DNA of 46,816 bases. It comes from Christensenella sp. UBA5327 (GTDB lineage: Bacteria > Bacillota > Clostridia > Christensenellales > Aristaeellaceae). A program made the position numbers and the translations under genes. Shown here piece by piece: positions 8,659 to 17,941 of this stretch. Position 1 is the stretch's first letter, and every line of letters starts with the position of its first letter. The stretch lies in NCBI GenBank assembly GCA_002411105.1, contig DHQX01000047.1, positions 2,464 to 49,279 on the forward strand, in the 5' to 3' direction. The notes under the pieces are model-generated. The model did no database searches. It had not been told where the DNA came from and worked only from the letters and a program-made list of their open reading frames with translations.

Positions 8659-9516
8659 TTATTTAAGCCCGAACTCCGCCTTGAGCACGCCTTCCATCAC
8701 ACCCCGGGGCGCGTCCTTGCCGGTCCAGAGCCTGAAATTCACCGCGCCTTGATTGGCCAGCATCCCCAGGCCGTTGATGGTCTGGGCGCCGCGGGCGGCC
8801 GCCGCCTGCAAAAACAGCGTGTTGGGATCATTGAACACCACATCGCTCACCACCATCCGGGGGGTGATGCTGCCGTAATCGATCTCAGGCCGGCTATCCA
8901 CATCCGGATAAAGGCCGATGGAGGTGCCGTTCACCAGAATGTCGGCATCCCCTGGCACAGCCATCCCGGGCACCCAGGCCAGGGCTTCGGTTTCCACCCC
9001 GGTGCGGCTGCGGATCATCCCAGCCAGCTCCTGTCCTTTTTCAGGCGTGCGGTTGATCACCGTCACCTTCCTGGCCCCAGCCAGGGCCGCCTCCACCGCG
9101 ATGGCCCGGGCAGCGCCACCAGCACCCAGGATCACCAAGTGCTTTCCTCTCACTTCGCAGCCGTTTTCGCTGAAGGACTGGAGCATCCCCTTGCCGTCGG
9201 TGTTTTCCCCAATCAGCCTGCCACGCTCATTGATCACGGTGTTGACAGCGCCGATGATCTCCGCCGCTTCGGTCAGTTCATCCAGATGCGGTATCACCGC
9301 GATCTTGTGGGGAATGGTCAGGTTGATGCCCCGCATGCCAAAAGCGCGAAGGGCTTTCATGGCGTCAGGCAGGTCTTCCCGCTTCACCCGGAGGGTCAGA
9401 TACCGATAGGGCAGCCCCAGCGCCTCAAACGCCGCTTCCTCCATGACGCCGGTGGGGTTTTCATCCACCGGGTCTCCAAAAACGCCTACCAGTTCCGCGC
9501 GGTAATTCCTTGCCAT
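8659..9516 (-). CDS. aroE: Shikimate dehydrogenase (AroE family), altered substrate loop
   Basis: 285 residues. AroE reduces 3-dehydroshikimate to shikimate with NADPH. Seen here: catalytic Lys71 in GINLTIPHK, Asp107 in GENTDG, the dinucleotide loop GAGGAARA and NRT of the NADP site. The N-terminal shikimate loop, normally with two Ser (SxS), reads PVDENPTGVM, so the first Ser is Asn20 and the second Thr22. Such ENPT versions occur in AroE-like proteins, so substrate choice is less certain than the fold. Start ATG 9516 is set by AGGAGGC just upstream and by the promoter at 9560; the longer frame to 9975 overlaps the divergent gene. It forms an operon with hutH. Confidence 0.85.
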   Translation of the reverse strand: MARNYRAELVGVFGDPVDENPTGVMEEAAFEALGLPYRYLTLRVKREDLPDAMKALRAFGMRGINLTIPHKIAVIPHLDELTEAAEIIGAVNTVINERGRLIGENTDGKGMLQSFSENGCEVRGKHLVILGAGGAARAIAVEAALAGARKVTVINRTPEKGQELAGMIRSRTGVETEALAWVPGMAVPGDADILVNGTSIGLYPDVDSRPEIDYGSITPRMVVSDVVFNDPNTLFLQAAAARGAQTINGLGMLANQGAVNFRLWTGKDAPRGVMEGVLKAEFGLK

Positions 9517-9559
9517 CTTCGCCTCCTGTGTTGTCCTATTCAGGCTTGTATATGATCCT

Positions 9560-9588
9560 ATCATAATGCAAACATCACCCAAATACAA
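9560..9588 (-). promoter_or_regulatory. SigA-type promoter of the aroE-hutH operon
   Basis: Reading the minus strand: TTGTAT (9588-9583), 17 bp, TATGAT (9565-9560), about 44 bp before the aroE start. Confidence 0.7.
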
Positions 9589-9630
9589 GATAGGAACAAA
9601 GCGGCGTCCCATTCCCTTGCGCCGCAAGTA

Positions 9631-9639
9631 TGCTATACT
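9631..9639 (+). promoter_or_regulatory. Extended -10 promoter of the phosphohexomutase gene
   Basis: TGCTATACT, a TGn-extended -10 box 30 bp before the start codon. The -35 region (ATTCCC at 9611) is poor. Confidence 0.55.
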
Positions 9640-9669
9640 CATCATAGATAAAACGGCAGGGGTACAGGT

Positions 9670-11112
9670 ATGATCGCATTTGGCACAGGCGGTTGGCGGG
9701 GCATCATCGGCAGGGATTTCACCTATGACAACATCTGCCTGGTGGCCCAGGCCCTTTGTGACATGATCCTCCAGGACGGCAAACAAGATAAGCCGGTGAT
9801 GATCGGCTTTGACCGGCGATTTTTGTCCTTTGATGCCGCACAGTGGGTGGCTGAAACCCTGTGCGGCAACGGCATTTCTGTCTGGTTCATGAAGCGCACC
9901 GCCCCCACCCCTTTGGTGATGCACACAGTGCAGGAACAAGGCCTGCATTTTGGCGTGCAGGTAACCGCCAGCCACAACCCCTCCACCTATAACGGCATCA
10001 AGCTGATCGTAGAGGGCGGACGCGACGCCTCAGAGGAAGTGACCGGCCGCATGGAGCAGCTGGTGGCAAACATCCTTTCCGAAGGCAGAAAGCCTGGCAC
10101 CATGCCCTTTGCGCTGGCTGAAGAACAGGGGCTCATCACCTATCCCAAAAATCCCTTCAACCGGTTTATCGACAGCATCCAGGCCCGCATCCGCATGGAC
10201 CTGATCCGCGAGCGGGGCCCGCGCATCCTGTTTGACCCCATGCATGGCTCCGGCGCCTATCCGCTGATGGTATTGCTGTACACCGCCAGATGCACCGTGG
10301 ACCACATCAATTTTGAGCGAGACGCCTACTTTGGCGGCCACACCCCCGCCCCCAGCCTGATCAGCCTGGAAGAGCTGCGCCACAAAGTGGTCTCCCGGGG
10401 CTATGACCTGGGCATCGCTTTTGACGGCGACGGAGACCGCCTGGGCATCATCGACAAAAGCGGCCGCTACATCACCGCCGATGAAATCCTGGTGATCCTT
10501 TACTATTATCTGCATGAGCACCGGGGCTGGAAGGGCCCTGTGGTGCGCAACCTCTCCACCACCCACATGCTGGACAAGCTGGCAGCCACCTTTGGCGAAA
10601 CATGCTATGAGGTGCCGGTGGGCTTCAAGCATATCTCCCAGAAAATTGAAGAGACCAACGCGGTTCTGGGCGGCGAATCCTCCGGTGGCCTCACCGTCAG
10701 GGGCCATATCCCCGGCAAGGACTCGGTCTACGCCGCGGCGCTTTTGGTGGAGGCGCTGTGCGCGCTTGGGCAAAGCCCTTCTGACATACTGGATGAGCTG
10801 TATCAAAAGCTGGGCGCGCACTACACCGCCGAGGCCAACCTCAGCTTCACCCAGGCCGAGAAAGCAGCCCTTCAGAAGGTGATGATGGACGGCTGCCTGG
10901 TTCCGCAGTTCCCTCAATCAGTCAGCCGCGTCTCCAACCAGGATGGCTGCAAGGTGTATTTCGCCGATGACAGTTTCGTGGTCTGCCGCTTCTCCGGCAC
11001 AGAGCCGCTGCTGCGGCTGTATGCAGAAGCGCCAGTCAAGGCCCAGGCGGATGAGTATATCCAGCGCTACCGGCAGCACATTGCAGAAATTCTCCACAGC
11101 GCCAAATTCTGA
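9670..11112 (+). CDS. Phosphoglucomutase / phosphomannomutase
   Basis: 480-residue alpha-D-phosphohexomutase, swapping phosphate between C1 and C6 of a hexose and so linking glycolysis to sugar-nucleotide synthesis. All four family loops are seen: the phosphoserine loop TASHNP (Ser101), the Mg loop FDGDGDR (Asp252, 254, 256), the sugar loop GGESSGG, and the phosphate-binding RFSGTEP near the C-terminus. The N-terminal FGTGGWRG also fits. The length and the GGESSGG loop match the glucose-phosphate-type mutases, but Glc versus Man specificity cannot be fixed by eye. Single gene, divergent from aroE-hutH. Confidence 0.92.
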   Translation: MIAFGTGGWRGIIGRDFTYDNICLVAQALCDMILQDGKQDKPVMIGFDRRFLSFDAAQWVAETLCGNGISVWFMKRTAPTPLVMHTVQEQGLHFGVQVTASHNPSTYNGIKLIVEGGRDASEEVTGRMEQLVANILSEGRKPGTMPFALAEEQGLITYPKNPFNRFIDSIQARIRMDLIRERGPRILFDPMHGSGAYPLMVLLYTARCTVDHINFERDAYFGGHTPAPSLISLEELRHKVVSRGYDLGIAFDGDGDRLGIIDKSGRYITADEILVILYYYLHEHRGWKGPVVRNLSTTHMLDKLAATFGETCYEVPVGFKHISQKIEETNAVLGGESSGGLTVRGHIPGKDSVYAAALLVEALCALGQSPSDILDELYQKLGAHYTAEANLSFTQAEKAALQKVMMDGCLVPQFPQSVSRVSNQDGCKVYFADDSFVVCRFSGTEPLLRLYAEAPVKAQADEYIQRYRQHIAEILHSAKF

Positions 11113-11129
11113 TGCGTGCAATGCCTGAA

Positions 11130-11158
11130 TTGACAATCCGGGCCATGAAAGTTATACT
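11130..11158 (+). promoter_or_regulatory. SigA-type promoter of the first ABC operon
   Basis: TTGACA (11130-11135), 17 bp, TATACT (11153-11158): near consensus, about 64 bp before the binding-protein start. Confidence 0.8.
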
Positions 11159-11221
11159 TTAAACACTTGCTGGTAGCAATGATGATACCATAATTGCATA
11201 ACACGAAGGAGGATTAACTGG

Positions 11222-12211
11222 ATGAAAAAGCTCGCAGCCTTACTCTTGACGGCCCTGATGGTGTTCTCGGTCTCAGCCGCCTTGGCAGCGGAAGGATCGC
11301 TGGTGATCTATTCCCCCCATGACGCCGATCCTCTCCAGGCAGGCATCGCCCTGTTCCAGGCCGCCTACCCCGATGTCAAGGTCGAGTACATCGCCGCTGG
11401 CACCGGCGAACTGCTCCAGCGCGTGGCCGCTGAGAGCGAGAATCCCCTGGCCGATGTGCTCTGGGGCGGCGGTGCTGATTCCCTGGCCGCCTTCAAGCCC
11501 TATTTCCAGCCCTATGTTAGCGCCAACGATGGTGTGATCGCGGATGCCTTCAAGGATGCTGAAGACCTGTGGATTGGTGAGTCCCCGCTTCCCATGGTGC
11601 TGTTTTACAACAAAACCCTGGTGAGCGAGGAAGACGCCCCCAAGACCTGGGAAGACCTGCTCAACCCCAAGTGGAAAGGCAAGATTGCCTATGCGTCCCC
11701 CGCCAAGTCCGGCTCTGCCTACACCCAGCTGTGCACCATGATTCTGGCCCAGGGCGGGCCGGAGGGCGGCGGCTGGGAGTTTGTAGAGAAATTCTACCAA
11801 AACCTGGACGGCAAGGTACAAGACAGCTCAGGCAACTGTCATAAGCTGGTGGCCTCCGGCGAATATGCCATCGGTGTGACGATTGAGAAATCAGCTGTCC
11901 TGTATGCCGATAACGCCGATGTGGCCTTTGTCTACCCCACCAAAAACAGCGCTGTGCCAGACGGCGTAGCCATCATCAAGAACTGCCCCAACCTGGAAAA
12001 CGCCAAGCTGTTTGTTGACTTTGTGACCGGGCTTGAGTGCCAGAAGGATCAGAACGCCAACTGGAAGCGCCGCCCTGTGCGCAGTGACCTGGAGCCGGTG
12101 GGCCTGGCGCCCCTGTCCGAGCTTGATCTGACCAACTACGACTTTGATTGGGCCGCCACCCAAAAGGAAGCCATCATCGAAAAGTGGCAGGAGATCATCG
12201 TCAACAATTAA
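11222..12211 (+). CDS. ABC transporter substrate-binding protein (AfuA/FbpA type), system 1
   Basis: 329 residues with signal peptide MKKLAALLL...SAALAAEG and a type-I cleavage site but no lipobox Cys. The fold is the ferric/2-aminoethylphosphonate/hexose-phosphate class of binding protein: VIYSPHDADP at the start, PLADVLWGGG, LLNPKWKGKIAYASPAKSGSAY, and NLENAKLFVDFV near the end. The adjacent tyrosine pair that holds Fe(III) in FbpA proteins is absent; the matching place reads GVTIEKSAV. Iron as the ligand is therefore not supported and an organophosphate is equally possible. ATG 11222 has AAGGAGG upstream. First gene of a three-gene operon, separated from the ATPase by a hairpin. Confidence 0.88.
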   Translation: MKKLAALLLTALMVFSVSAALAAEGSLVIYSPHDADPLQAGIALFQAAYPDVKVEYIAAGTGELLQRVAAESENPLADVLWGGGADSLAAFKPYFQPYVSANDGVIADAFKDAEDLWIGESPLPMVLFYNKTLVSEEDAPKTWEDLLNPKWKGKIAYASPAKSGSAYTQLCTMILAQGGPEGGGWEFVEKFYQNLDGKVQDSSGNCHKLVASGEYAIGVTIEKSAVLYADNADVAFVYPTKNSAVPDGVAIIKNCPNLENAKLFVDFVTGLECQKDQNANWKRRPVRSDLEPVGLAPLSELDLTNYDFDWAATQKEAIIEKWQEIIVNN

Positions 12212-12225
12212 ACCAACACCTTTTT

Positions 12226-12260
12226 GGGGGAGCGGGCAAAGCCCTCTCCCCCGCTTTTTC
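12226..12260 (+). terminator. Intra-operon hairpin / attenuator
   Basis: GGGGGAG (12226-12232) pairs with CTCCCCC (12246-12252), then GCTTTTTC. It sits between the binding-protein and ATPase genes. Such hairpins let the binding protein be made in excess by partial termination or by protecting the upstream mRNA. Confidence 0.75.
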
Positions 12261-12275
12261 TAAAAGGAGACATCC

Positions 12276-13352
12276 ATGCAATCTCACAACGTCTTTATCC
12301 AGGACGCAGTCAAAACCTATGGGGATTTTAAGGCCGTTGCCGGCATCACGCTTGAAATCAACAAGGGCGAGTTTTTTACCCTGCTTGGCCCCTCGGGCTG
12401 CGGGAAAACCACCCTGCTGCGCATGATCGCAGGCTTTAACACCATTGATGCGGGCACCATCTCCTTTGGTGACAGGGTCATCAACGATGTCCCGGCCCAC
12501 AAGCGCGGCATCGGCATGGTTTTTCAGAATTATGCCATTTTCCCCCACCTCAGCGTCGCTGACAATGTGGCCTACGGCTTAAAGGCCAGAAAGGTGCCAG
12601 CCAGCGAGATCGCGCCCCGGGTGAAAAACGCGCTGGAGATGGTGCAGATTGCGGAATTGGCAAGCCGCATGCCCAATGAGCTCTCCGGCGGCCAGCAGCA
12701 ACGGGTGGCCCTGGCCCGGGCCTTTGTGATTGAGCCCAGCGTCCTGTTGATGGATGAGCCCCTTAGCAACCTGGACGCCAAGCTGCGCGTTCAGATGCGC
12801 ACCACCATCAAAAAGCTTCAGCGCAAGCTGGGCATCACCACCATTTATGTCACCCACGACCAGGAGGAGGCGCTGGCCATATCCGACCGCATCGCGGTGA
12901 TGAAAAACGGCCTGATCATGCAGGTGGGCGAACCCACCCAGATCTATAAAAAGCCGGAGAACGCCTTTGTCGCCGGTTTTATCGGCGTTTCCAATTTTTT
13001 GGACTGCGAGATTTTAGGCCAGGATCCACAAAACGCCACGCTGATCGTGGGCGGTTACCGGCTTGAAAGCGTGCCGATCTCAAAGCCTTACTCAGGCCCC
13101 GGCAAAATCGCCGCCCGGCCGGAATATCTGACCCTTGGGGATGAAGGCATCCGGGGCCGGATTGAGCTGTCCACCTTCCTGGGGGACTTTATTGAGTACG
13201 AGATCCTCCTTGAAAACGGGCAGACCATTCAGCTCAACGAATACACCAAGGACGCGCTGTCCATCAAGCCCGATGGGCTGGAGGTCAGGGTGATGCCCGA
13301 TACAATGTCCATCATCGTATATGATGACAATGGGGAGGTGCTCACATCATGA
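12276..13352 (+). CDS. ABC transporter ATPase (FbpC/PotA type), system 1
   Basis: 358 residues, cytoplasmic. Walker A GPSGCGKTT, Q-loop VFQNYAIFPH, signature LSGGQQQR, Walker B VLLMDEPLSNLDA and H-loop VTHDQEEAL are all intact. A C-terminal ~120-residue TOBE-type regulatory domain follows (GRIELSTFLGDFIEYEILL). It powers the permease encoded next; the two genes overlap by 4 bp (ATGA). The ribosome site is AAGGAGACATCC. Confidence 0.93.
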   Translation: MQSHNVFIQDAVKTYGDFKAVAGITLEINKGEFFTLLGPSGCGKTTLLRMIAGFNTIDAGTISFGDRVINDVPAHKRGIGMVFQNYAIFPHLSVADNVAYGLKARKVPASEIAPRVKNALEMVQIAELASRMPNELSGGQQQRVALARAFVIEPSVLLMDEPLSNLDAKLRVQMRTTIKKLQRKLGITTIYVTHDQEEALAISDRIAVMKNGLIMQVGEPTQIYKKPENAFVAGFIGVSNFLDCEILGQDPQNATLIVGGYRLESVPISKPYSGPGKIAARPEYLTLGDEGIRGRIELSTFLGDFIEYEILLENGQTIQLNEYTKDALSIKPDGLEVRVMPDTMSIIVYDDNGEVLTS

Positions 13353-15016
13353 TAAAGCTGCCAACCCTTAAAAAGCCCCGCTTTGACTTCTGGTTTTTTG
13401 TGAAGGCCACGGTGATCCTGGCGATGCTCTTTTTCCTGGTCTATCCCTTTTCCACGCTCATCACCCGGAGCTTCTTTTCCAAAAAGGTGGATGGGGCCAC
13501 CCTTGAAAACTACGCCACCTTCTTTAGCAAGAAGTATTACCTGGACGCGCTGAAAAACACCCTGCTTATCACCTTCGCCTCCTCCTTCACCTGCCTATTG
13601 GTGGGCACGCCCATGGCCTACCTGATGACCCGCTACAACATCTTTGGCAAAAAGGCCATCTATGTCTGCATCATCCTGGCGCTGATGTCCCCGCCCTTTA
13701 TCGGCGCCTATTCCTGGATCCTGCTCTTTGGCCGTGCCGGGTTTATCACCAGGCTGTTTGCGGGCATCGGCATCACCACGCCCACCATCTATGGCCCCGG
13801 GGGCATCATCCTGGTGTTTACGCTGCACCTGTTCCCCTATGTGTACCTCTATGTCTCAGGCGCACTGGGCAGCATTGACAGTTCGCTTGAGGAAGCGGGC
13901 GAGAACCTGGGCTCCTCAAAGCTTAGGCGGCTGTTCACCGTTACCCTCCCGGTGGTGATGCCCTCCATCCTGGCGGGGGCTGTGATGGTGTTTATGACCT
14001 CACTCGCCGACTTTGGCACGCCCATGCTGCTGGGCGAGGGCAAAACCCGGGTGCTGCCGGTTTTGGTCTATGACGCCTACATGAGCGAGATTGGCGGCAA
14101 CGCCAACATGGCCAGCACCCTGTCGGTGATTGTGGTGGCCTGTTCGCTAAGCGTGCTGCTGATTCAAAAATTCTATGTGGCGCGCAAGAATTATGCCATG
14201 ACGGCGCTTCGCCCGCCCAAGGTGGTGGAGCTGCACGGGTGGAAGCGCTTCCTGGTCTCCCTGCCGGTGGCGCTGGTGGCTTTCCTGGGCCTTTTGCCCC
14301 AGCTGACGGTGGTTATCTCCTCCTTCATCCGCACGGACTTCACCGGTTTTATCGGCGGCTTCACCCTGGAAAACTACGAGAAGATCCTCAGCCGCCTGGC
14401 CACCAACATCACCAATACCTACTATTTTTCAGCGGTTGCCATTGTTTTTATCGTGATCTTTGGCATGCTGATCTCCTACATCCTGGTGAGGAAGCGCGGC
14501 AAGGTGGCCAGCATCATGGATCTCCTGGTGATGTTCCCCTATGTCATCCCCGGCTCGGTCCTTGGCGTGTGCCTGATTGTGGCCTTCAACCGCCAGCCCA
14601 TCATCCTAACCGGCACTGCTGCCATCATGATCATCTCCTATGTGGTGAGAAAACTGCCCTACACCGTGCGCTCCGGCAGCGCGTTCCTTTATCAGATGGA
14701 TGCCTCGGTGGAGGAGGCCTCCATCAGCCTGGGCGTTTCCCCCATGAAAACCTTCTTTAAGGTGGTGGCCCGTTTGATGCTGCCAGGCATCCTGTCAGGC
14801 GCCATCCTCAGCTGGATCACCTGCATCAACGAGCTCAGCTCCTCCATCATGCTCTATAGCGGCAAAACCTCCACCATCTCGGTCGCCATCTATCAGGAGG
14901 TGATGCGCATGAGCGACGGCACCGCCGCCGCCCTGGCCTCCATCCTCACCCTCACCACCGTGGCCTCGCTACTTATCTTCATGCGCTTTAGCAAAGGCAA
15001 GGTATCGGTGATATAA
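13349..15016 (+). CDS. ABC transporter permease, two fused domains, system 1
   Basis: 555 residues, about 12 membrane helices: two BPD_transp_1 domains fused head to tail, as in FbpB/AfuB. Each half has its ATPase-coupling EAA loop: EEAGENLGSSKLRRLFTV (about 180-200) and EEASISLGVSPMKTFFKV (about 455-475). This single protein can form the whole channel. Start overlaps the ATPase stop. The gene ends 20 bp before a bidirectional terminator, beyond which lies a second permease gene of identical length pointing the other way. Confidence 0.92.
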   Translation: MIKLPTLKKPRFDFWFFVKATVILAMLFFLVYPFSTLITRSFFSKKVDGATLENYATFFSKKYYLDALKNTLLITFASSFTCLLVGTPMAYLMTRYNIFGKKAIYVCIILALMSPPFIGAYSWILLFGRAGFITRLFAGIGITTPTIYGPGGIILVFTLHLFPYVYLYVSGALGSIDSSLEEAGENLGSSKLRRLFTVTLPVVMPSILAGAVMVFMTSLADFGTPMLLGEGKTRVLPVLVYDAYMSEIGGNANMASTLSVIVVACSLSVLLIQKFYVARKNYAMTALRPPKVVELHGWKRFLVSLPVALVAFLGLLPQLTVVISSFIRTDFTGFIGGFTLENYEKILSRLATNITNTYYFSAVAIVFIVIFGMLISYILVRKRGKVASIMDLLVMFPYVIPGSVLGVCLIVAFNRQPIILTGTAAIMIISYVVRKLPYTVRSGSAFLYQMDASVEEASISLGVSPMKTFFKVVARLMLPGILSGAILSWITCINELSSSIMLYSGKTSTISVAIYQEVMRMSDGTAAALASILTLTTVASLLIFMRFSKGKVSVI

Positions 15017-15036
15017 CCCCCCTGTTGCACCCATCA

Positions 15037-15071
15037 AAAAGACCTTGGAGCAAAACGCTTCAAGGTCTTTT
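15037..15071. terminator. Bidirectional terminator between the two ABC operons
   Basis: AAAAGACCTTG (15037-15047) and CAAGGTCTTTT (15061-15071) form a perfect 11-bp stem with A and T runs on its two sides. It serves the plus operon and could serve the minus one. Confidence 0.85.
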
Positions 15072-15085
15072 GGCAAGGCAGAAGG
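15067..15085 (+). repeat. Near-copy of the tRNA-Trp 3' end (candidate att site)
   Basis: The 19 bases CTTTTGGCAAGGCAGAAGG match 19672-19691 at the 3' end of tRNA-Trp, in the same orientation, with one substitution and one missing G. It lies at the outer edge of the lower-G+C second ABC operon. The first five bases belong to the T run of the terminator, so the informative match is about 14 bases. Confidence 0.45.
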
Positions 15086-15155
15086 GGGATCAAACTATAC
15101 TCATCCATCAATTGGTGTTATCTTGATGAATGCATTGAGAATTATGATACCTCAC

Positions 15156-16823
15156 TCAAACGCTGATATCCTTGCGGCCAGTTAATTTGAAAAACAAAAT
15201 CAGGGAGAGGACTGAGGTCACGGTCAGCACAGTGGAGTAGGCTGCAGCATTCCCAAAGTTGTTCCGGATTACTTCTACATAGATGGAAACTGTCAATGTT
15301 TGTGTGTTTGCCCTATAGAGGATGATAGAAGAGGAAAGCTCGCTAATGACGGTGATCCAACTCATGATGGCACCGGCCAGAATACCCGGCAACATCATGG
15401 GCAGGGTAACCTGACGGAAAGAGCGAAGCTCACTCGCGCCTAGGCTGATGGCAGCTTCCTCTATGCTGGGGCTAATCTGACCAATAATGGCGGTGCTGGA
15501 GCGGATGGTATACGGCATTCTCCGAACGGCCAGAGCGATGATGATGATGGTCGCAGTGCCAGACAGCATAAGAGGCGGACGGGAAAGGGCATAGAGGAAG
15601 GCAATGCCAATGACTGAACCAGGGATGATATACGGCAGCATCGTTAAGGTATCTAGCGTAGAGGTCACTGGCGACCGTTTGCGTTCTGCCAAATAGGATA
15701 TTAGAACACCAATGACCACAACCAGAATGATGGCCGCGATACCATATATATAGGTATTAGCAATGACCTTGTTGTTCTTGGCCACAATGGTATTGAGGTA
15801 ATTGTCCAGTGTCAGCGTGCTTGTAAACATCCCGGGCGTTGACTCCTTTAAGAAGGAGGTAGAAATCACCATTAACTGGGGAAGCAGTGCTAAGGCCGTG
15901 ACAAGATAAACAAATCCATGGCTCAGAATGGACACCTTCCGGCTGACACGCTTGGGCTCCATGGGTTTGAGCGCTGTCATAGAATACGTGTGGCGTCTTG
16001 AAACCCGGCGCTGCACAAAAAAGAACACCAGGGTAATGAGCATCATGATCACGCACAATGCAGCGGAAAAAAAGTCGTCATTCGTCACCTCCCCCATGAA
16101 TTGGTTGTACAAAACCACAGGAAAGGTTCGGTAACCTTCGCCGATAAGCATGGGCGTCCCAAAATCAGAGAACACGCGCATAAAAACCAACAGAGAACTG
16201 GCCAGCACCGTGGGAAGCACAAGTGGAACAATGATGCTCATGACCCGGCGGGGATTCCCTGCGCCCAGACTCTCCGCTGCCTCGTTAAGAGAGTTGTCAA
16301 GGTTTTGAAGGGCTCCTGCTACATACATATAGATCAGAGGGAAGGACTGCAGAGAAAACACCAGCACGATGCCGGCAAATCCGTAAATACCGCCAAAGTC
16401 GGTTCCCGGCAGCAGCGCGTTGACAACTTTTGTTATCAGCCCATTCCTGCCAAGTAGCTGAATCCAGGCATAGGCACCGATGAACGGGGGGGACAGATAG
16501 GAGACTACGATAAGAATGTTAAGTGTCTTACTGCCCGCAATGCGTACGCTTCGGGTGATATAAGCCATCAACAACCCTAAAACGGCAGAAATGGTGGTAG
16601 CGACCAGCGTTACCTTGAAGCTGTTGATCATTGTGTTCGTGTAGTATTTGCGCGTGAAGAACCGCGTAAAATTCTCAAAGGTCAGCCCGCCGCCCTTGGG
16701 GTCAATCACGCTTTTATACAACACCATGATGAGGGGGTATACCACAAAGACCAGAAACAGGGCCAGTATCAAAAGGGTAAGAAACATCCAGAAACTGCCT
16801 CGCCGATTTGAGTTTTTCAGCAT
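15156..16823 (-). CDS. ABC transporter permease, two fused domains, system 2
   Basis: 555 residues, about 12 helices, the same fused design as the system 1 permease, with recognisable shared stretches (YLSPPFIGAYAWI versus LMSPPFIGAYSWI; PYIIPGSVIG versus PYVIPGSVLG). EAA loops: NEAAESLGAGNPRRVMSI and EEAAISLGASELRSFRQV. Similarity is patchy, so the two are distant paralogues or separate acquisitions. Its ATG follows the ATPase stop by one base. Base composition is lower in G+C than in system 1: 15721-15780 has 24/60 G+C, whereas 14521-14580 in the other permease has 35/60. Confidence 0.92.
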   Translation of the reverse strand: MLKNSNRRGSFWMFLTLLILALFLVFVVYPLIMVLYKSVIDPKGGGLTFENFTRFFTRKYYTNTMINSFKVTLVATTISAVLGLLMAYITRSVRIAGSKTLNILIVVSYLSPPFIGAYAWIQLLGRNGLITKVVNALLPGTDFGGIYGFAGIVLVFSLQSFPLIYMYVAGALQNLDNSLNEAAESLGAGNPRRVMSIIVPLVLPTVLASSLLVFMRVFSDFGTPMLIGEGYRTFPVVLYNQFMGEVTNDDFFSAALCVIMMLITLVFFFVQRRVSRRHTYSMTALKPMEPKRVSRKVSILSHGFVYLVTALALLPQLMVISTSFLKESTPGMFTSTLTLDNYLNTIVAKNNKVIANTYIYGIAAIILVVVIGVLISYLAERKRSPVTSTLDTLTMLPYIIPGSVIGIAFLYALSRPPLMLSGTATIIIIALAVRRMPYTIRSSTAIIGQISPSIEEAAISLGASELRSFRQVTLPMMLPGILAGAIMSWITVISELSSSIILYRANTQTLTVSIYVEVIRNNFGNAAAYSTVLTVTSVLSLILFFKLTGRKDISV

Positions 16824-16824
16824 A

Positions 16825-17922
16825 TCAGGCGCCCTCCCTGATCAAGGTCTGTCTGCTGTCTTGATGGAAGAGGTTGATCTTGTGCTGCACCATTTGGAGG
16901 GATACAGGGGTGTTGTCCGGGATGATTTCGCTAAGGTCGGACTCTGCAATGACTTCGACTTCTTTGCCGTCCGGCAATTCGAGGAAATAGTGGAGGTTTA
17001 CCCCCAGGAACACGGAGGAGCGAACAATCGCTGGAATGCCCGGCTCACCCTCCTTGGCAATCAAGAATTCCTCCGGCCGCACGGAAACCAGCACCCGCTG
17101 CCCGTCCATCAACCCTTCCTCCTTAAGCGGTGGGGGGGTGAAGCGGTATCCGTACGCCTGTGCCTGCCAGCTCTCCGGAGCGGCATGTACACTGCCTTCC
17201 AGAATATTGGACAGGCCGATAAAAGTCGAGACAAACAGGTTGCTTGGTCGTTGGTAGATGCGTTTTGGGGTATCAATCTGCTGGATAATCCCCTTGTCCA
17301 TCACGGCTATGCGGTCAGAAATTGCTAAGGCTTCCTCCTGATCGTGGGTGACATATACAGTGGTGATGTTGATTTGCCGCTGAATGCGTTTGATGACATT
17401 ACGCATTTCCACGCGCAACTTGGCATCCAGGTTGCTGAGCGGTTCATCCATGAGCAATACTTCCGGTTGGATAACGATGGCTCTGGCCAGGGCTACCCGC
17501 TGTTGCTGGCCGCCGGAGAGTTGGGAAGGCATACGGTGCTTATATTCCTCAATCTTGATGAGTTTGAGCATCTCATCAACCTTGCGGTCCATCTCAGCTT
17601 TTTGCACCTTGCGTGTTTTTAGGCCGTATGCAACATTCTCCTTAACTGTCATATGAGGAAAGACAGCGTAGTTCTGAAAGACCATGCCCATGTTCCGCTT
17701 GTTGGTAGGAATGCCATTGATTAGCTTTCCATCAACCAGTATCTCTCCTTCTTCAATTGAATTAAAGCCAATGATCATCCTAAGAAGCGTGGTTTTGCCA
17801 CATCCGGACGGGCCCAGCAGTGTGAAAAACTCGCCTGCCTTAATATCAGTGGATAAACCCTGGATGACTGTGTTGTTTCCATATCGCTTTGTAACGTTGT
17901 CAATTCTGATGGTGACGCCCAT
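16825..17922 (-). CDS. ABC transporter ATPase (FbpC/PotA type), system 2
   Basis: 365 residues. Walker A GPSGCGKTT, Q-loop VFQNYAVFPH, signature LSGGQQQR, Walker B VLLMDEPLSNLDA and H-loop VTHDQEEAL are intact; a TOBE-type domain fills the last ~120 residues. The catalytic half is close to the system 1 ATPase and the C-terminal half is much more divergent. Start ATG 17922 has AAGGAGG upstream. One base separates its stop from the permease start. A hairpin separates it from the binding-protein gene. Confidence 0.93.
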   Translation of the reverse strand: MGVTIRIDNVTKRYGNNTVIQGLSTDIKAGEFFTLLGPSGCGKTTLLRMIIGFNSIEEGEILVDGKLINGIPTNKRNMGMVFQNYAVFPHMTVKENVAYGLKTRKVQKAEMDRKVDEMLKLIKIEEYKHRMPSQLSGGQQQRVALARAIVIQPEVLLMDEPLSNLDAKLRVEMRNVIKRIQRQINITTVYVTHDQEEALAISDRIAVMDKGIIQQIDTPKRIYQRPSNLFVSTFIGLSNILEGSVHAAPESWQAQAYGYRFTPPPLKEEGLMDGQRVLVSVRPEEFLIAKEGEPGIPAIVRSSVFLGVNLHYFLELPDGKEVEVIAESDLSEIIPDNTPVSLQMVQHKINLFHQDSRQTLIREGA

Positions 17923-17941
17923 ATTAGTCCTCCTTGAGAAG

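Noticed and set aside
8659..9975. 438-residue reading of aroE
   Set aside because: The first ~150 residues overlap the divergent mutase gene and the aroE promoter; ATG 9516 has AGGAGG and begins the family homology.
11222..15016. Calling system 1 a ferric-iron transporter
   Set aside because: The fold class fits, but the iron-binding tyrosine pair is absent and no Fur-type operator was seen near the promoter.
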